Of a stretch of DNA of 64,000 bases, positions 12,149 through 21,944 are shown one piece after another. The position numbers were made by a program, and so were the translations under genes. The DNA is from Ixodes scapularis (taxonomy: Eukaryota; Arthropoda; Arachnida; Ixodida; Ixodidae): NCBI RefSeq assembly GCF_016920785.2, contig NW_024609846.1, positions 118,571,473-118,635,472 on the forward strand, given 5' to 3'. Below the pieces are notes generated by a model. The model was not told where the DNA came from. It searched no databases and was given only the letters and a program-made list of their open reading frames with translations. The first letter of the stretch is position 1. Each line of letters begins with the position of its first letter.

Positions 12149-12460
12149 TGATTGTCAGGGAATGAGCTTTCCAGCTTTTTTTTTTTTTTTTTACCACCAT
12201 CAAACGTCTCGTAATCATTTGGGAACTGGGTTGAGTGTTCATTCTGTACCATTTCTGTCGCCACATTTCAGTGGTGCCAGGAGGGGCTCTCGGTTTGAGA
12301 AACAAGATGAGAACGTAATGTAAAAAAATTCAGTAACTTCGAGATTTCATTCTATTTTCGCACAATACTTAGGGGACTGGTACATCCATGTGTGTCGATG
12401 CGTTGAGCCAATCTTGAGGCAAAATCAGCGACTGTAAAAATATCGCTAGGGTACCCCTGC
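11490..12460. other. No supported gene; long poly(T) tracts
   Basis: Poly(T) runs lie at 12117-12147 and 12177-12192. Frames through them are low-complexity artefacts. Nothing else is recognised. Confidence 0.45.
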
Positions 12461-12461
12461 C

Positions 12462-12888
12462 TTGTCCTATCATTTCCATCGTAAACCGGAGACACGGAAA
12501 AATAAAAAAACGGACAAAACAACAAGTCTCAAACACAGCTTCTAGTTTATTTGAACACCTCCGCTCTTATATATACACAACAACCCTCCTCTCCAAAGGT
12601 CGACACACCTCCTCTCCACTCCATCAACGACATCTCAAACTGAACCAATGACACATTGGTTCAGTTTGAGATGTCGTTGATGGAGTGGAGAGGAGGTGTG
12701 TCGACCTTTGGAGAGGAGGGTTGTTGTGTATATATAAGAGCGGAGGTGTTCAAATAAACTAGAAGCTGTGTTTGAGACTTGTTGTTGTTTTGTCCGTTTT
12801 TTTATTTTTCCGTGTCTCCGGTTTACGATGGAAGTTCTTCACCAGCTCGCCTGTGCTTTTACCCTTTCTTCGTTAGTTGTCCTATCAG
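12462..12888 (+). mobile_element. Snap-back element with PLE-type terminus (405 bp)
   Basis: A near-perfect inverted repeat runs from 12474 to 12833: arms 12474-12650 and 12654-12833 around a 3-base spacer, differing by one trinucleotide. The right side continues about 44 bp beyond the palindrome and contains ACCAGCTCGCCTG. The whole is flanked by the direct repeat TTGTCCTATCA (12462-12472 and 12878-12888), so the mobile unit is 12473-12877. An AATAAA lies in each arm. The same plan (inverted pair, one-sided extension, shared ACCARCTCGCCTG motif) is seen in the full PLE at 46259-49831. I infer a non-autonomous PLE-derived element. Confidence 0.7.
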
Positions 12889-13129
12889 TTTTTGACTCAC
12901 TACTTTGCGATGCGTAAGAATGCCTTGCCAGGGCCGTGTCACCTTGCGCTGCAGTTCAACGCAAGATGAAATTAAGTATATTTGTCTCTAAGTTAAAAAA
13001 TCACGTATCGAAAATCACGTGCTCCGCTGTTCACAATTCATTCGTGCCCGACAGTATTCAAAAGAGACTCTTGTCAAATGCCCCGCTACAAGCCAACGTT
13101 ACTAGAACAGCTATAGGTCGTTTGTATTT

Positions 13130-14340
13130 TATCAAATATAACCCAGAATGTTTACATGGCAGTCTTCTCGGGCTTTTATCGCTTCATTGAGCACAAAATT
13201 AATTCGGCGCAACATGTCTTCATGCAGGGCCTCTCGGTAGAGCGTAATCTTTGTCAGTTTATACAGTTCTGTGCTCGTATCTTTGAACACGAGGGCAAGT
13301 TGATCAGTGTGTTTAGACATGACTGAAACATTTGATAACGTGAACCATAAATTGCTTTTAGTTAAGAAGTCCGAAAATGGTTTAACTAATGGGAGCATAT
13401 GTAATGGTCCTAAACTTATTTTCCGGAGTGCTCAAACTCTGTTGGCATACAGGAAGCCTTGTCCGTCCCGTACAAGTCAACCTCTGGAGTCTATCAGAGA
13501 TATAATCTTGGTACTCTTTTGTACAATACATTTGAAAATGATCTCTTTGATTGTGTTATGTTTTCTCAATTGCTGCAGCATGCTCGAAATGTAAAAATAT
13601 TTCACAGGATAGAAGCCCACTGTGACTGCATGGAAATACAGATTGATATCGACGCGGTCAAAATGTGGTTCTTCAATAATGGCCTTAAAGTAAATCCGAA
13701 AGCAACTAACGTTATCAGATTCAGTTGAAGAAATTTAGTACCTTTTCATGTCCCAGACGTCTGAAATAGAAAGAACATCTGTCGTACGGGACCTTGGAGT
13801 GTTATGAGATTCCGCCCCTTGAATGGGCACTCTCGTTAATGCTGGGGTGGTCTCATCATTGAGGATGTTCGGCATGGCGTCATGAATTACGTGAGAGTTT
13901 AAAACCAAATCAAAATCTGCAATTTTGATGCTAAATTGCTTTGTCCGCTCAAACTTTTAATTATCTTCTACGGCCTGGAATTCACAATTCTTCAAGTCCT
14001 ATGCGTAGTGAAAGCGTCTAGACACTTTTATTCAATTAATTTATGAACAAGTGAGTAAAATGGTTTTAAAAACATTTTCCGAAAGAAGAGATCCTCCTGA
14101 TTTGTTGATTTCGCCCAAATTTTAAACGGCAAGGTGTCACGCTAGAGTTTATTACTTACCAAAAACATTTGTTTGCCTCCTCGCTATTTGAGGTCAATGG
14201 AACTGTTTCATGTTGGTGGGCGCTCCCAGCTTTCGCCTCTCACCCGAATAGAAGTTTAGATTAAGAGTCTTTTGACACCTTCGATTGACACGTTAATGAA
14301 TGTAAGCTGTTTTAAAAACCTGGTAACGCCAGAACTATAA
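13130..14340 (+). pseudogene. Degenerate Jockey-like LINE reverse transcriptase
   Basis: Fragments in at least two + frames: 'FIEHKINSAQHVFMQGLSVE' at 13176-13235 (RT fingers), 'DNVNHKLLL' after a stop at 13331 where FSKAFD-type motif A is expected, a decayed motif B near 13500, and a palm/thumb piece (13600-13728) with 'WFFNNGLKVNPKAT'. The catalytic YADD cannot be found intact. Stops and frameshifts occur throughout and no endonuclease precedes it. The remnant ends near 14340. Confidence 0.7.
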
Positions 14341-14344
14341 AATG

Positions 14345-15150
14345 ATGTGTGAGTTTGTTTTCTGTATTTCTTGATTCGGTATTTTGAGTGTACAACGCTA
14401 TTTTTTGTCTGTATGTTTCTTCGTTTGTGTTTGGTTGCAGAACCAGGAAGGCGTGTTGCTGTTGGTGGGCATCAATAAATAAAAATCTGCGTAAACATAA
14501 GAAAAAGAGAAGCGCAGCTGGGAATTTCCCTTCAAATTTTTGGAAGCTGGCTCCACCCCGTACTTCAAAACAGAACCATACGCGATCGCTGCCGTCGCCG
14601 TCGTTTTAGCCGCCACGGCCACTCCGGCAACTACACAAACCTGAACGGAAATGGAAGCAAAAAGAACAGAAAAAAAAAAATCTCGCATATGTCTGTCAAG
14701 CGAACTTTCGCTCGCTCCATTTGTCTCGAAATAAACTGCGTACTGCCAACTGTTCAACGAACTAATTAAGACTAACGGAACGGACATACCGTCAAAGAGC
14801 GGCGCTGTTTTAATTTAATAAGGGTCCCAGTGATTCGGTTCCGCTGGACGCAGGGGGTTCGCGTTCTGAAGGGCGAGCTTTTTCAACTGAGTTGTCCTAT
14901 GCTCCGTTTCACTCGAGTCCGAGCGCTGCTGACGTCACAATTTTGTGGGTCCAATGAAGCTTTAGCGTCAAAAGGCAACGTGATGATCACCGGCTAAACT
15001 AATCCCTTACAACAGTGAATGCTTTGCTATCCTGCGCTACATCTGAGAGTGATTGGTTTAACCGGCTGTAGGAAACGCACGAAGACGACAAGCGCCGTGA
15101 CGACGACGTAGTTTTCATGTCGCTTGAATTACCTAATCGCAGCGTAGCAT
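14345..15150. other. No supported gene
   Basis: The minus frame at 14398-14787 (129 residues) and the plus frame opposite it have no recognisable domain and low complexity. No repeats were resolved. Confidence 0.35.
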
Positions 15151-15153
15151 CGG

Positions 15154-15203
15154 CCCTGAGACCAGACTTACAAACGTGTGTGTGTAAGTCCGGTCTCAGG
15201 GCG
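15154..15203. repeat. Inverted repeat, 19-bp arms
   Basis: CCCTGAGACCAGACTTACA and TGTAAGTCCGGTCTCAGGG are reverse complements except for one base, separated by a short GT-rich spacer. It may be one snapped-back transposon end. Function unknown. Confidence 0.65.
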
Positions 15204-15274
15204 CCGCCATCTTTCTGAGTTGGGGTGGGCTTGAACGCGGCACAATCCGATTGCGATTGCGTGCTGGTTGCATT

Positions 15275-15536
15275 GGGCGCGTTCAGTAGCGCCTCCCTTG
15301 CCTCCGAACGGAGTGACTCGGGTCAGAGCTCTTTGGATTTTCTCGCCGGAAATCGTCACCAGCCAGGAACCGCCGTCATCTTTAACTCCTTTGACTCTAC
15401 GTGCACCGACTTCGGTCTCGGTGCTTCGGAGCTTTACTCCGAAGCCCCGGAGTTACGTGCACCGAAAGTGACTTTTGGCAGTCCAGTGGAAGGAGTCAGT
15501 GACTCCTTGACTCCGGGGCCGCTACTGAACGCGCCC
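15275..15536. mobile_element. MITE with GGGCGCGTTCAGTAGCG ends
   Basis: The exact 17-bp inverted ends GGGCGCGTTCAGTAGCG and its complement bound a 262-bp element. Flanking ATT occurs on both sides, too short to assign a superfamily. CGGAG and GACTC motifs recur inside. Any frame across it is an overlay on the repeat. Confidence 0.65.
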
Positions 15537-15914
15537 ATTGGCTGCTGTATCAGCTCAAGGGTGAACGGAGTATAGTTGACGAACCGGACGGGTGAAAGAA
15601 ACGGAGGGAGCTCTCGTTTTACATTCCCTAACGGCGTTGAAACGTTTAAAGGTATGCTGGTATGTTACATTTGTACGGGGCGTTAGAATCAAAGCGCGTT
15701 TTCACTAGAACCCCCCAAACTACCGCAGGCAACGCCGTGCTTCGTCCGCCCTCAGTTCTACTAGAGTGGAGGTGAAACGAAGACGCTGGCGGCGCCACCA
15801 CCGCGGAGTGATACCAGACGGCTTTAAAGGAGGGAACGCCGTCTGACGGAGCCCTCTTATCTAGAGAACTTGTCCGTCCGTCAGTCCGTGGGTTTCTGCG
15901 TTAAATGTAGCACA

Positions 15915-15990
15915 GAAATTGACGTCACGTGAGCCCTACACTAATTCAATTCCCCAGCTAAATTAAGTGGGGAAATTGACGTCACGTGAT
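15915..15990. repeat. ACGTCACGTGA minisatellite fragment
   Basis: Two units of AAATTGACGTCACGTGA (15917 and 15973) separated by a decayed CCCCNGCTAAATTNAGNGGGG block. This is the unit type found in the arrays at 57.6-59.05 kb. Confidence 0.55.
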
Positions 15991-15995
15991 GAATA

Positions 15996-16120
15996 GTCGG
16001 TGACAAGTTAAGAACGCAATAGGTCCTCCTCTTCCGGATAACACTTCGACGCACGCGTCACCAAAACCCGGAAAGGCAACAAGCGCGTGTATGAGGCTGC
16101 ATTCCTAGACTGTCACCTAC
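15996..16120. mobile_element. TA-flanked MITE, GTCGGTGACA family, copy 2
   Basis: Starts GTCGGTGACA and ends TGTCACCTAC, with TA at 15994-15995 and 16121-16122. It is a 125-bp relative of the element at 9550-9857. Confidence 0.6.
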
Positions 16121-16322
16121 TACAAACACCAATTAAGTTGTTTCTTTGTTAGATTTGGCGGCGACACTGATGAACAATGGGTTCGCCTTCCCTCCCCCAA
16201 AACGACTGTTTAGTGTGTTCTAAACAAATTTTCACGGTCGCTACTTCCGCATTTCATCCATTGTGGAACTTTGTAAATAAAGGTCACTATCAATTTTATA
16301 ACCGACGTTTTTCTTCTCCTCC

Positions 16323-16446
16323 AGGCGTGAAGGACAAGTGTGGAGCTGGCAGCCTTGCGATAATTACGTCCAGGAGCTACACGTGCGATGGATGCGCATC
16401 GGCGGTATCTGTTCTCACCGGCATTAAGGAAAACCGCGCAGGATGA
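16323..16446 (+). CDS. Candidate terminal exon, unknown product
   Basis: A long pyrimidine tract and TCCTCCAG (about 16308-16324) precede a frame that runs to TGA at 16444-16446. An AATAAA-type signal (CTAATAAACTGG) follows within 35 bp. One reading gives a short piece with 'CGAGSLAIITSRSYTCDGCA'. A second frame gives 'VWSWQPCDNYV' and stops after 'CSHRH', so the correct frame is unclear. The acceptor, stop and poly(A) signal in order suggest a 3' terminal exon, real or decayed. No upstream exon could be paired with it. Confidence 0.25.
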
Positions 16447-16664
16447 ACCTCTACAAGCCCGTGCTATGAGCTAATAAACTGGTATAAAGAATGTTCGCGA
16501 CACTGCCCAATGTGTGCCGTCGTTTTCGTTGTTCTTTCCGTTTGATTAGGGGGGGGGGGGGGGGCGGGGGACAGTTTTTAAATATGAGAAACAAAAGAAT
16601 CGCGTAAAACATCGAGTACGCATACAGGTAGACCTGATACATTACTGTAGTTAGCTGCTTCTCA

Positions 16665-16845
16665 CTCGGGTCACTGTTTTCAGTGCAATAATCATTTCCA
16701 GTGCAATGACTGTTTTCGATTGCAATGTTTGTTTTCAGTGCAATTGTCATTTTAGTGCAATGATCGTTTTAGTGCACTAATAATTTAAATAGCAATGATT
16801 GTTTTTTAGTGCCATGATTGTTACAGTGCAGCAATCGTTTTAAGC
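16665..16845. repeat. Imperfect tandem repeat, about 20-bp unit
   Basis: About eight degenerate copies of CAGTGCAATGATTGTTTT follow one another. The minus frame 16451-16750 runs through them and is an artefact of the repeat. A G-run at 16550-16568 lies just upstream. Confidence 0.7.
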
Positions 16846-17719
16846 AAAAAATATACATTTTTTTTTATTTTTTATTTTACTCTAGTGCTATTTTTCCCAG
16901 CACAAACACAGCGCGCCGCTCCAACACCACACAGACGCTGTTCATTTCAAGTAAACTGCGAACAGATGACTCGCGGAGGAGGAAGGACAAGTAGGGCAAC
17001 TAAAGGAGCCAGTCCTACCTCAAGCTTTCGCCGCTGCGTGAGGAGAGCCTCTGCGGCAGCCAAGAAGTGTTCTAGAAAAGTGTCCATTTAGTTAAGCCTT
17101 TACGCTGGTGGCACACAGATCGTTGTTACTCAATACTAGTTATGAACCGAATCTGCCGAACATCAGATTCGGCAAAGTTCGGCAAATGCCGAACTTTTGA
17201 AGGGAAGTTCGGCGAAGTTTCAGGAAAAATTTGGCTAATGTCTGCTCACGCGCGAGAACGCTACGGGCCATGGATTGAAAATGGACGCCGTGCAGTTGTG
17301 CGGTTACCATCGTGCAGCGTAGTACAACCAGCGGTTACGGCAAAGTGTGGAGTAGGCAACGCGGTAACTGTGCGTTTGTGAACGAGTGTGCTTTTCTTCC
17401 ACATTTTCTGCCTCAAGAATAAAAGATCGACCAGTAACGTACGCAGTATACTGCGCAAGTGACAAATGATGCGGTACGTTTTGGATAACGTGATTTTTCT
17501 TTGACATTTTAAGTGATGCAACGACGTAGTTGAAACATTGGCCGGCAATTACTTTAAAGCACCCCTCGCAATTATAGTGATTCTGTTTTCGGCTCAGAAG
17601 TAGTGTGAGACAAGACAAAATAATATTGCTTTCTCAAGCGTTATTTCGCATTTTCATGTACCTGCATGAAACTAAACACAAAACTATGATGCTCGACGTT
17701 GCACATCCGACATGACTAA

Positions 17720-17896
17720 AGCGCGAAACACATGTACGATGAAACCGTCCGATCCGACGTCCGACCGCGCAATACGATGGTCGGAGGCGAGGGTTTTCAA
17801 CGCTCTCCGATGCTACGAAAACCCTCTCCCCCCAACGTCATTCCGGCAGTCCGCACGTCGGATCGGAAGGTTTTCGTCGTACATGTGTTTCGCGCT
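17720..17896. mobile_element. TAA-flanked MITE 1 (PIF/Harbinger-type)
   Basis: The 177-bp element begins AGCGCGAAACACATGTACGA and ends with its reverse complement, apart from minor mismatches. TAA lies on both sides (17717-17719 and 17897-17899). Three-base TWA duplications are typical of PIF/Harbinger insertions. No coding capacity. Confidence 0.75.
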
Positions 17897-17899
17897 TAA

Positions 17900-18086
17900 C
17901 CGCTCATTCACACTGGAAGCGGATCCTCGTTCGCAAAGCGGTTGCGAACGCGCTTGTGTAAAGATCCAGTACAATTGCACGCGCACTTGATGTCCTCGAG
18001 TGCGCGTGCGATTGTAGTGGATTTTTATACAACCGCGTTCGCAACCGCTTTGTGAACGCGGATCCGCTTCCAGTGTGAATGAGTGG
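17900..18086. mobile_element. TAA-flanked MITE 2 (PIF/Harbinger-type)
   Basis: A 187-bp element with inverted ends CCGCTCATTCACACTGGAAG, complementary to the right end except for one base, flanked by TAA at 17897-17899 and 18087-18089. Its left TAA is the same triplet that closes MITE 1. Inner arms repeat GCGTTCGCAACCGCTT-type blocks, so almost the whole element is an imperfect palindrome. Confidence 0.75.
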
Positions 18087-18799
18087 TAACTCTCCCTATC
18101 TTCCAAAACGTTCGTGTGTGTCCTAACACCAGAAACCGGTATTTTAAAGGTTAAAAACGAGACGTTGGGAATATGGGACATACACTTTCATGCAGAGCTG
18201 ATGTCAGGTGAGTGACTCAAATCGAAAAACATGCATATTTACAATAATAATAATATTATTATTTCTTCTGATGAAGGCTCAGCAACGTTGCATTCGTTTT
18301 CGCGCGCGCACAAACCGTTGACTCTCAGAGAAAGCAAGAACGCAGCGTTATTTCCTTCATTTTAGCAATGTACACACACATGCTGGCTTGCGCGGATATT
18401 GTATCAAAACCGAAACTCTCGTAGCGTGATTCGTGACTGCCCCCTTGCGCGACGCTCGCTTCTACCCAACCTCGATGTCACGCCACTTCTTCAAGGAGCC
18501 ATTAAAATTGCCAGTAAACACACAAAAACGACACCAATACAATTATCTTGTAGAATATCACCTTATTTAGTAATAACTGTGTCAATATGCATTACATGTT
18601 GCATTTAAGTTAAGAAAAAAAATACAAAACCTTTTTTTGCGAGGAAAAACTAAAGGTCAGCGTGAAGTCTGGTAACAATGTATTTTTGCCGAATCTTTGC
18701 CGAATCCAGAAAAGTTCGGCGAAAGTTCGGCTTTGCCGAATCCCAAGATTCGGCGACTTTCGATGCGGCAAAAGTTCGGCCTATCACAACTCAATACAT

Positions 18800-19555
18800 C
18801 AAACGGAATGTAATGCCTGGATACACGGTCAAATACGCTACGTGGAAGTTCTGTTTTGGAATCAAGAGGGTGAGACGAAAAGATACTTTGAAGAGACACC
18901 TCCAAACAATTTTTGGGGGTGTCGCCCTAGAAAATCTCTGGGGAACGCTAATAGCCGCGGGTATTTTTTGAGGTAAAGCTCCAATATATTGGGTGTCCCA
19001 AGTCGACAGGCTCGATCAGAAATGGACGATAAATTCGACGCCTGCACGTAGTAATCTACACTTTTCGTCAAAGGTGTATTTCACAGGTCGGTTTTTTCTT
19101 GTAAAATTACAAAGCGTGCTCTTTTTCTGTACAAAATACGGCCAAGAAACTTCCCAGGGTTTACGGCAGGCGGCGAAGAAGACGACTAAGTCGAGTTGAC
19201 AAACCGTATTTTTTATTTTTTTTATAAAGACAACACAAGCCGAGCAGGAAGCAATATTTCACCATCAAAATGCGACGCAATGCACTGGGCAATACACCTA
19301 TCGAAACTGAGACTACAAGATAATGTTGCTCAACATCCGCCATGATTTTTTGATGTTGTTTACAGTAGGAGTTTTTAGATTATTAAGGAAATGTAATGTC
19401 TATTTCAATATTGCGAAATTATAGTACGCACGTTGAGCTAATCGAGTCGATCGTGGCTGTTAACCACATAATCAGACATAAATACACAAGATCCGCAGTT
19501 GTTTTTTTCGACTAATTTAGTTCACTTCTTGCGCTGATCCCGCTGACTATATGGG
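18800..19555. other. No supported gene
   Basis: Short frames lack domains. Nothing beyond a tail of simple AT-rich sequence was found. Confidence 0.4.
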
Positions 19556-19560
19556 AGCTC

Positions 19561-20420
19561 CCATTTATTTATTTATTTATTTATTTAAGTACCCTCAAGG
19601 CCCTGGGGCATTACAGAGGGGAGTGGTACACGACAAATTTGGAACACAAACAATATACAAACACTAAAAGCCAAGCACGAAAAATGTAAAAAAAAAGTGC
19701 AAACAAATTAAGAAATGTATAAAACAAGGCAAACAAACAAAAAGAAATATTAACATAGGTAAGTAGTCAACGCACTTCTAAACAAGTCAAATGATGGTAT
19801 GTTTACTAATTGCGCGGGAAGGCGATTCCACTCTGAAGATGTCCTTGGAATAAAAGAGTTATAATAGGCTGAGGTAATGCAATGAGGAATTCCCACTTTA
19901 AATTGATGATCTACGCGCGGCGAGATGAAAACAGGATTTAACATTAGTTTATTTTTTAGCGAAGTATTGGAATGATAAATTTTATAAAGAAGACACAAAC
20001 GAGATATTTTTCGGCGTAATGAAAGAGCAGGAAGTGATAAATTAGTTTTCATAGTTGAGACACTAGATGTGCGATGATAGTTAGTAAATATAAAACGGGC
20101 ACCGCGATTCTGTAGGGCTTCAAGATCAGTCACGAGAGTTGAGAGACCAGGATCCCAGATTGCTGCTGCATAGTCTAGTTTGGAACGGACAAGGGTTTTA
20201 TACATTAGTAGTTTTAGGGAAACTGGGGCTAACCTAAAGTTTCTCTTTAGGTAACCAAGCATGGAGTTAGCGTTGGCGATAATGTGGTCAGTATGGGTTT
20301 TCCATGACATGTTAGAAGTGATGTGCACCCCAAGGTACTTATAGCATGGTACAGTTTCAAGAGGAATTTCAACGATTGAGTAACCATTGGTTAGCCAACT
20401 CTGCGAAAAAGTAATCAAAG
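19561..20420 (-). pseudogene. 3' part of a CR1/L2-type LINE ORF2
   Basis: An open minus-strand frame (20418 to 19750, 222 codons) encodes the C-terminal half of a non-LTR reverse transcriptase: 'KYLGVHITSNMSWKTHTDHI' (first 45 residues), 'LKLLMYKTLVRSKLDYAAAIWDP' thumb region, and the C-terminal 'YYNSFIPRTSSEWNRLPAQ' segment. The 3' UTR runs to a tail of about six ATTT units at 19563-19587, which on the minus strand is the (AAAT)n end usual for this group. There is no N-terminal RT or endonuclease, so it is a 5'-truncated copy. The clean frame suggests it is younger than the other LINEs here. Confidence 0.85.
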
Positions 20421-20444
20421 CGTCAAAAACTACTCACTATTGAG

Positions 20445-21565
20445 TTCTGCTTGGTTCTTAGCCCCACCGGAATAGAAGGCAATGAGGATGCCCTTTACCT
20501 AGCTTCACACGCCTGCATAAACAGGGTGATCGACATCAACATCATTCTGGTCACTCATTACAAAGTAACTTAAGAAAAAAGGTAAAATATTTATGGGAGT
20601 TTCATCCCAACAACAAGCTTCATTTTACAGCGGAGGTGTACATGGTTAGAGTTCCGTGGATTTTTAATGTGCGTCAACATAACCTCGCAGCGCCCTCTCT
20701 TTGTCGTCCTTCCAAGCGCTTGCGTGCCTAGTTTCCTTCCGTTGTCCCGGGATGGCAGTCCCGTCGCGCGTGTCTACTTTTCGCCGGGGCCGGTCATGTC
20801 GTGCGTGTCCCGTCGGCGAGAACGGCAGCGAGAATGTCAGCGGAGGCGGCGGGCGGTTAACACCACCATGAAGATCGTGCGGAAATGTGTTCGTACTTTC
20901 GTTCAAAACTTTCTGCCACGTCTGTGTCGTGCGGTAAACAGCTCCACTGGTCATCCATTTTCACAAAGTGGAATAGCTCGTGATTTTTGTTAAACCTATT
21001 TTTGAGCGACTGGCGCAGTGCCATGCATCAAAAACGGTTCTACGAAGTTGTCTTGTTTCGTCTACGAATTGACCACACGCATCTCACCCACGGCTATCTT
21101 TTAAGAAGGGAGGAACAACAATTTTATGACCGCTGTTCTCAATATGTAAGCCTAGTTTAAATTCTACTAGTTGGTCCACAGTTCAACGTCGCAAATTTTC
21201 CCATCATTTTTGACAAGCGTGATACCATTTCATATTACACTTTTAATTGGTAATGAACCTTTACTCCCATACGCCCAAGTTTTCAACTTCTTAAAAATCA
21301 TTATTCTTTTACAAAGGCTTTAAGAACTATTATACGTAACTCGAAGAGAGCAATACTTACTGAAGGATCTTTGAACATCTTCATCTAAGCACACCTTGTT
21401 CTTGGCGCACTATGGCCACCGTTTCTGCTGTGTCAAAAAACACCAAATTAATTAAGATATCAACAGCAGCGGCATTGCTCGCATAAAATATACTGTACCT
21501 TCTTCTTGTGTATGGACCGTTTTATTGTGGGTAGTGCCGATTTTTTTTTTTTTTTTTTTTTTTTT
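20445..21565 (+). pseudogene. I-type LINE 3' remnant (RNase H and C-terminal domain), interrupted
   Basis: The plus strand reads 'SPTGIEGNEDAL' at about 20461-20500, matching the end of a LINE RNase H domain (GIEGNE). The C-terminal segment resumes near 20990-21120 with 'VLFRLRIDHTHLTHGYLLRR', typical of I-superfamily ORF2 C-termini (LRIGHTxxTHxYLL). Between them, about 20670-20985 belongs to another repeat (see next entry). The remnant runs on with frameshifts to the poly(T) at 21541-21567. Confidence 0.65.
20670..20990 (+). repeat. Copy of the Arg-rich 'RRRERQREC' repeat
   Basis: A plus frame encodes 'RRRERQRECQRRRRAVNT', then 'FLPRLCRAVNSSTGHPFSQS'. The same two blocks in the same order occur on the minus strand at 60690-61125. 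This is a decayed copy of that family, lying between two parts of a LINE. Function unknown. Confidence 0.55.
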
Positions 21566-21569
21566 ATTG

Positions 21570-21940
21570 TAGCGCAATCTAGCGAGCGTCAGGTTCCGCG
21601 GCAATTCTGAATGGTTAGAAACGTTAGCGAAAGTGCTCTTCGGGGTACTGCCAGCGCGGCGCCACCGAGAAGAGCGGCACTGAACGCATCACCGATAAAA
21701 ATCGGAAGTGAGTGGTCAAAATAATATATCAGTTTACAGCAATTCAATTTCTCTTTGGGTCTTTGTCGTTCTAGGTGTAGCCCACGGAGAATGTTTTGGC
21801 GTTTTGTGTAGTCCACAACAATTAAATATTTTGATAATTTTAAATCTCTCTTTAAATGGTCTTTACAAATTATATTGAAAAAGTGCCATGCTGCATAATG
21901 CATGAAAACATGCCTAGTATTTAACATCTAGCTTTGAGTG
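21570..21940 (-). other. Unrecognised 112-codon frame
   Basis: A minus frame from 21927 to 21589 stays open but has no recognisable domain, signal peptide or repeat homology within the window. It may be chance. Confidence 0.2.
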
Positions 21941-21944
21941 AGAA

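Larger units (their letters stand above)
17137..18789. mobile_element. hAT-like element, 1.65 kb, with 8-bp TSD
   Basis: Identical flanks CTCAATAC lie at 17129-17136 and 18790-18797, the 8-bp length expected for hAT. The outermost ends are weakly inverted (TAGTTATGAACCGAA against the complement of TTCGGCCTATCACAA). Both subterminal regions (17150-17225 and 18690-18780) are packed with copies of TTCGGC and GCCGAA in both orientations, a pattern resembling transposase-binding clusters. No hAT transposase is recognisable; minus frames at 17261-17618 have no clear domain. Two adjoining TAA-flanked MITEs sit in the middle. Confidence 0.7.

Noticed and set aside
12117..12305. Short frames through poly(T) and poly(A) tracts
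   Set aside because: They encode only Phe or Lys runs and arise from homopolymers.
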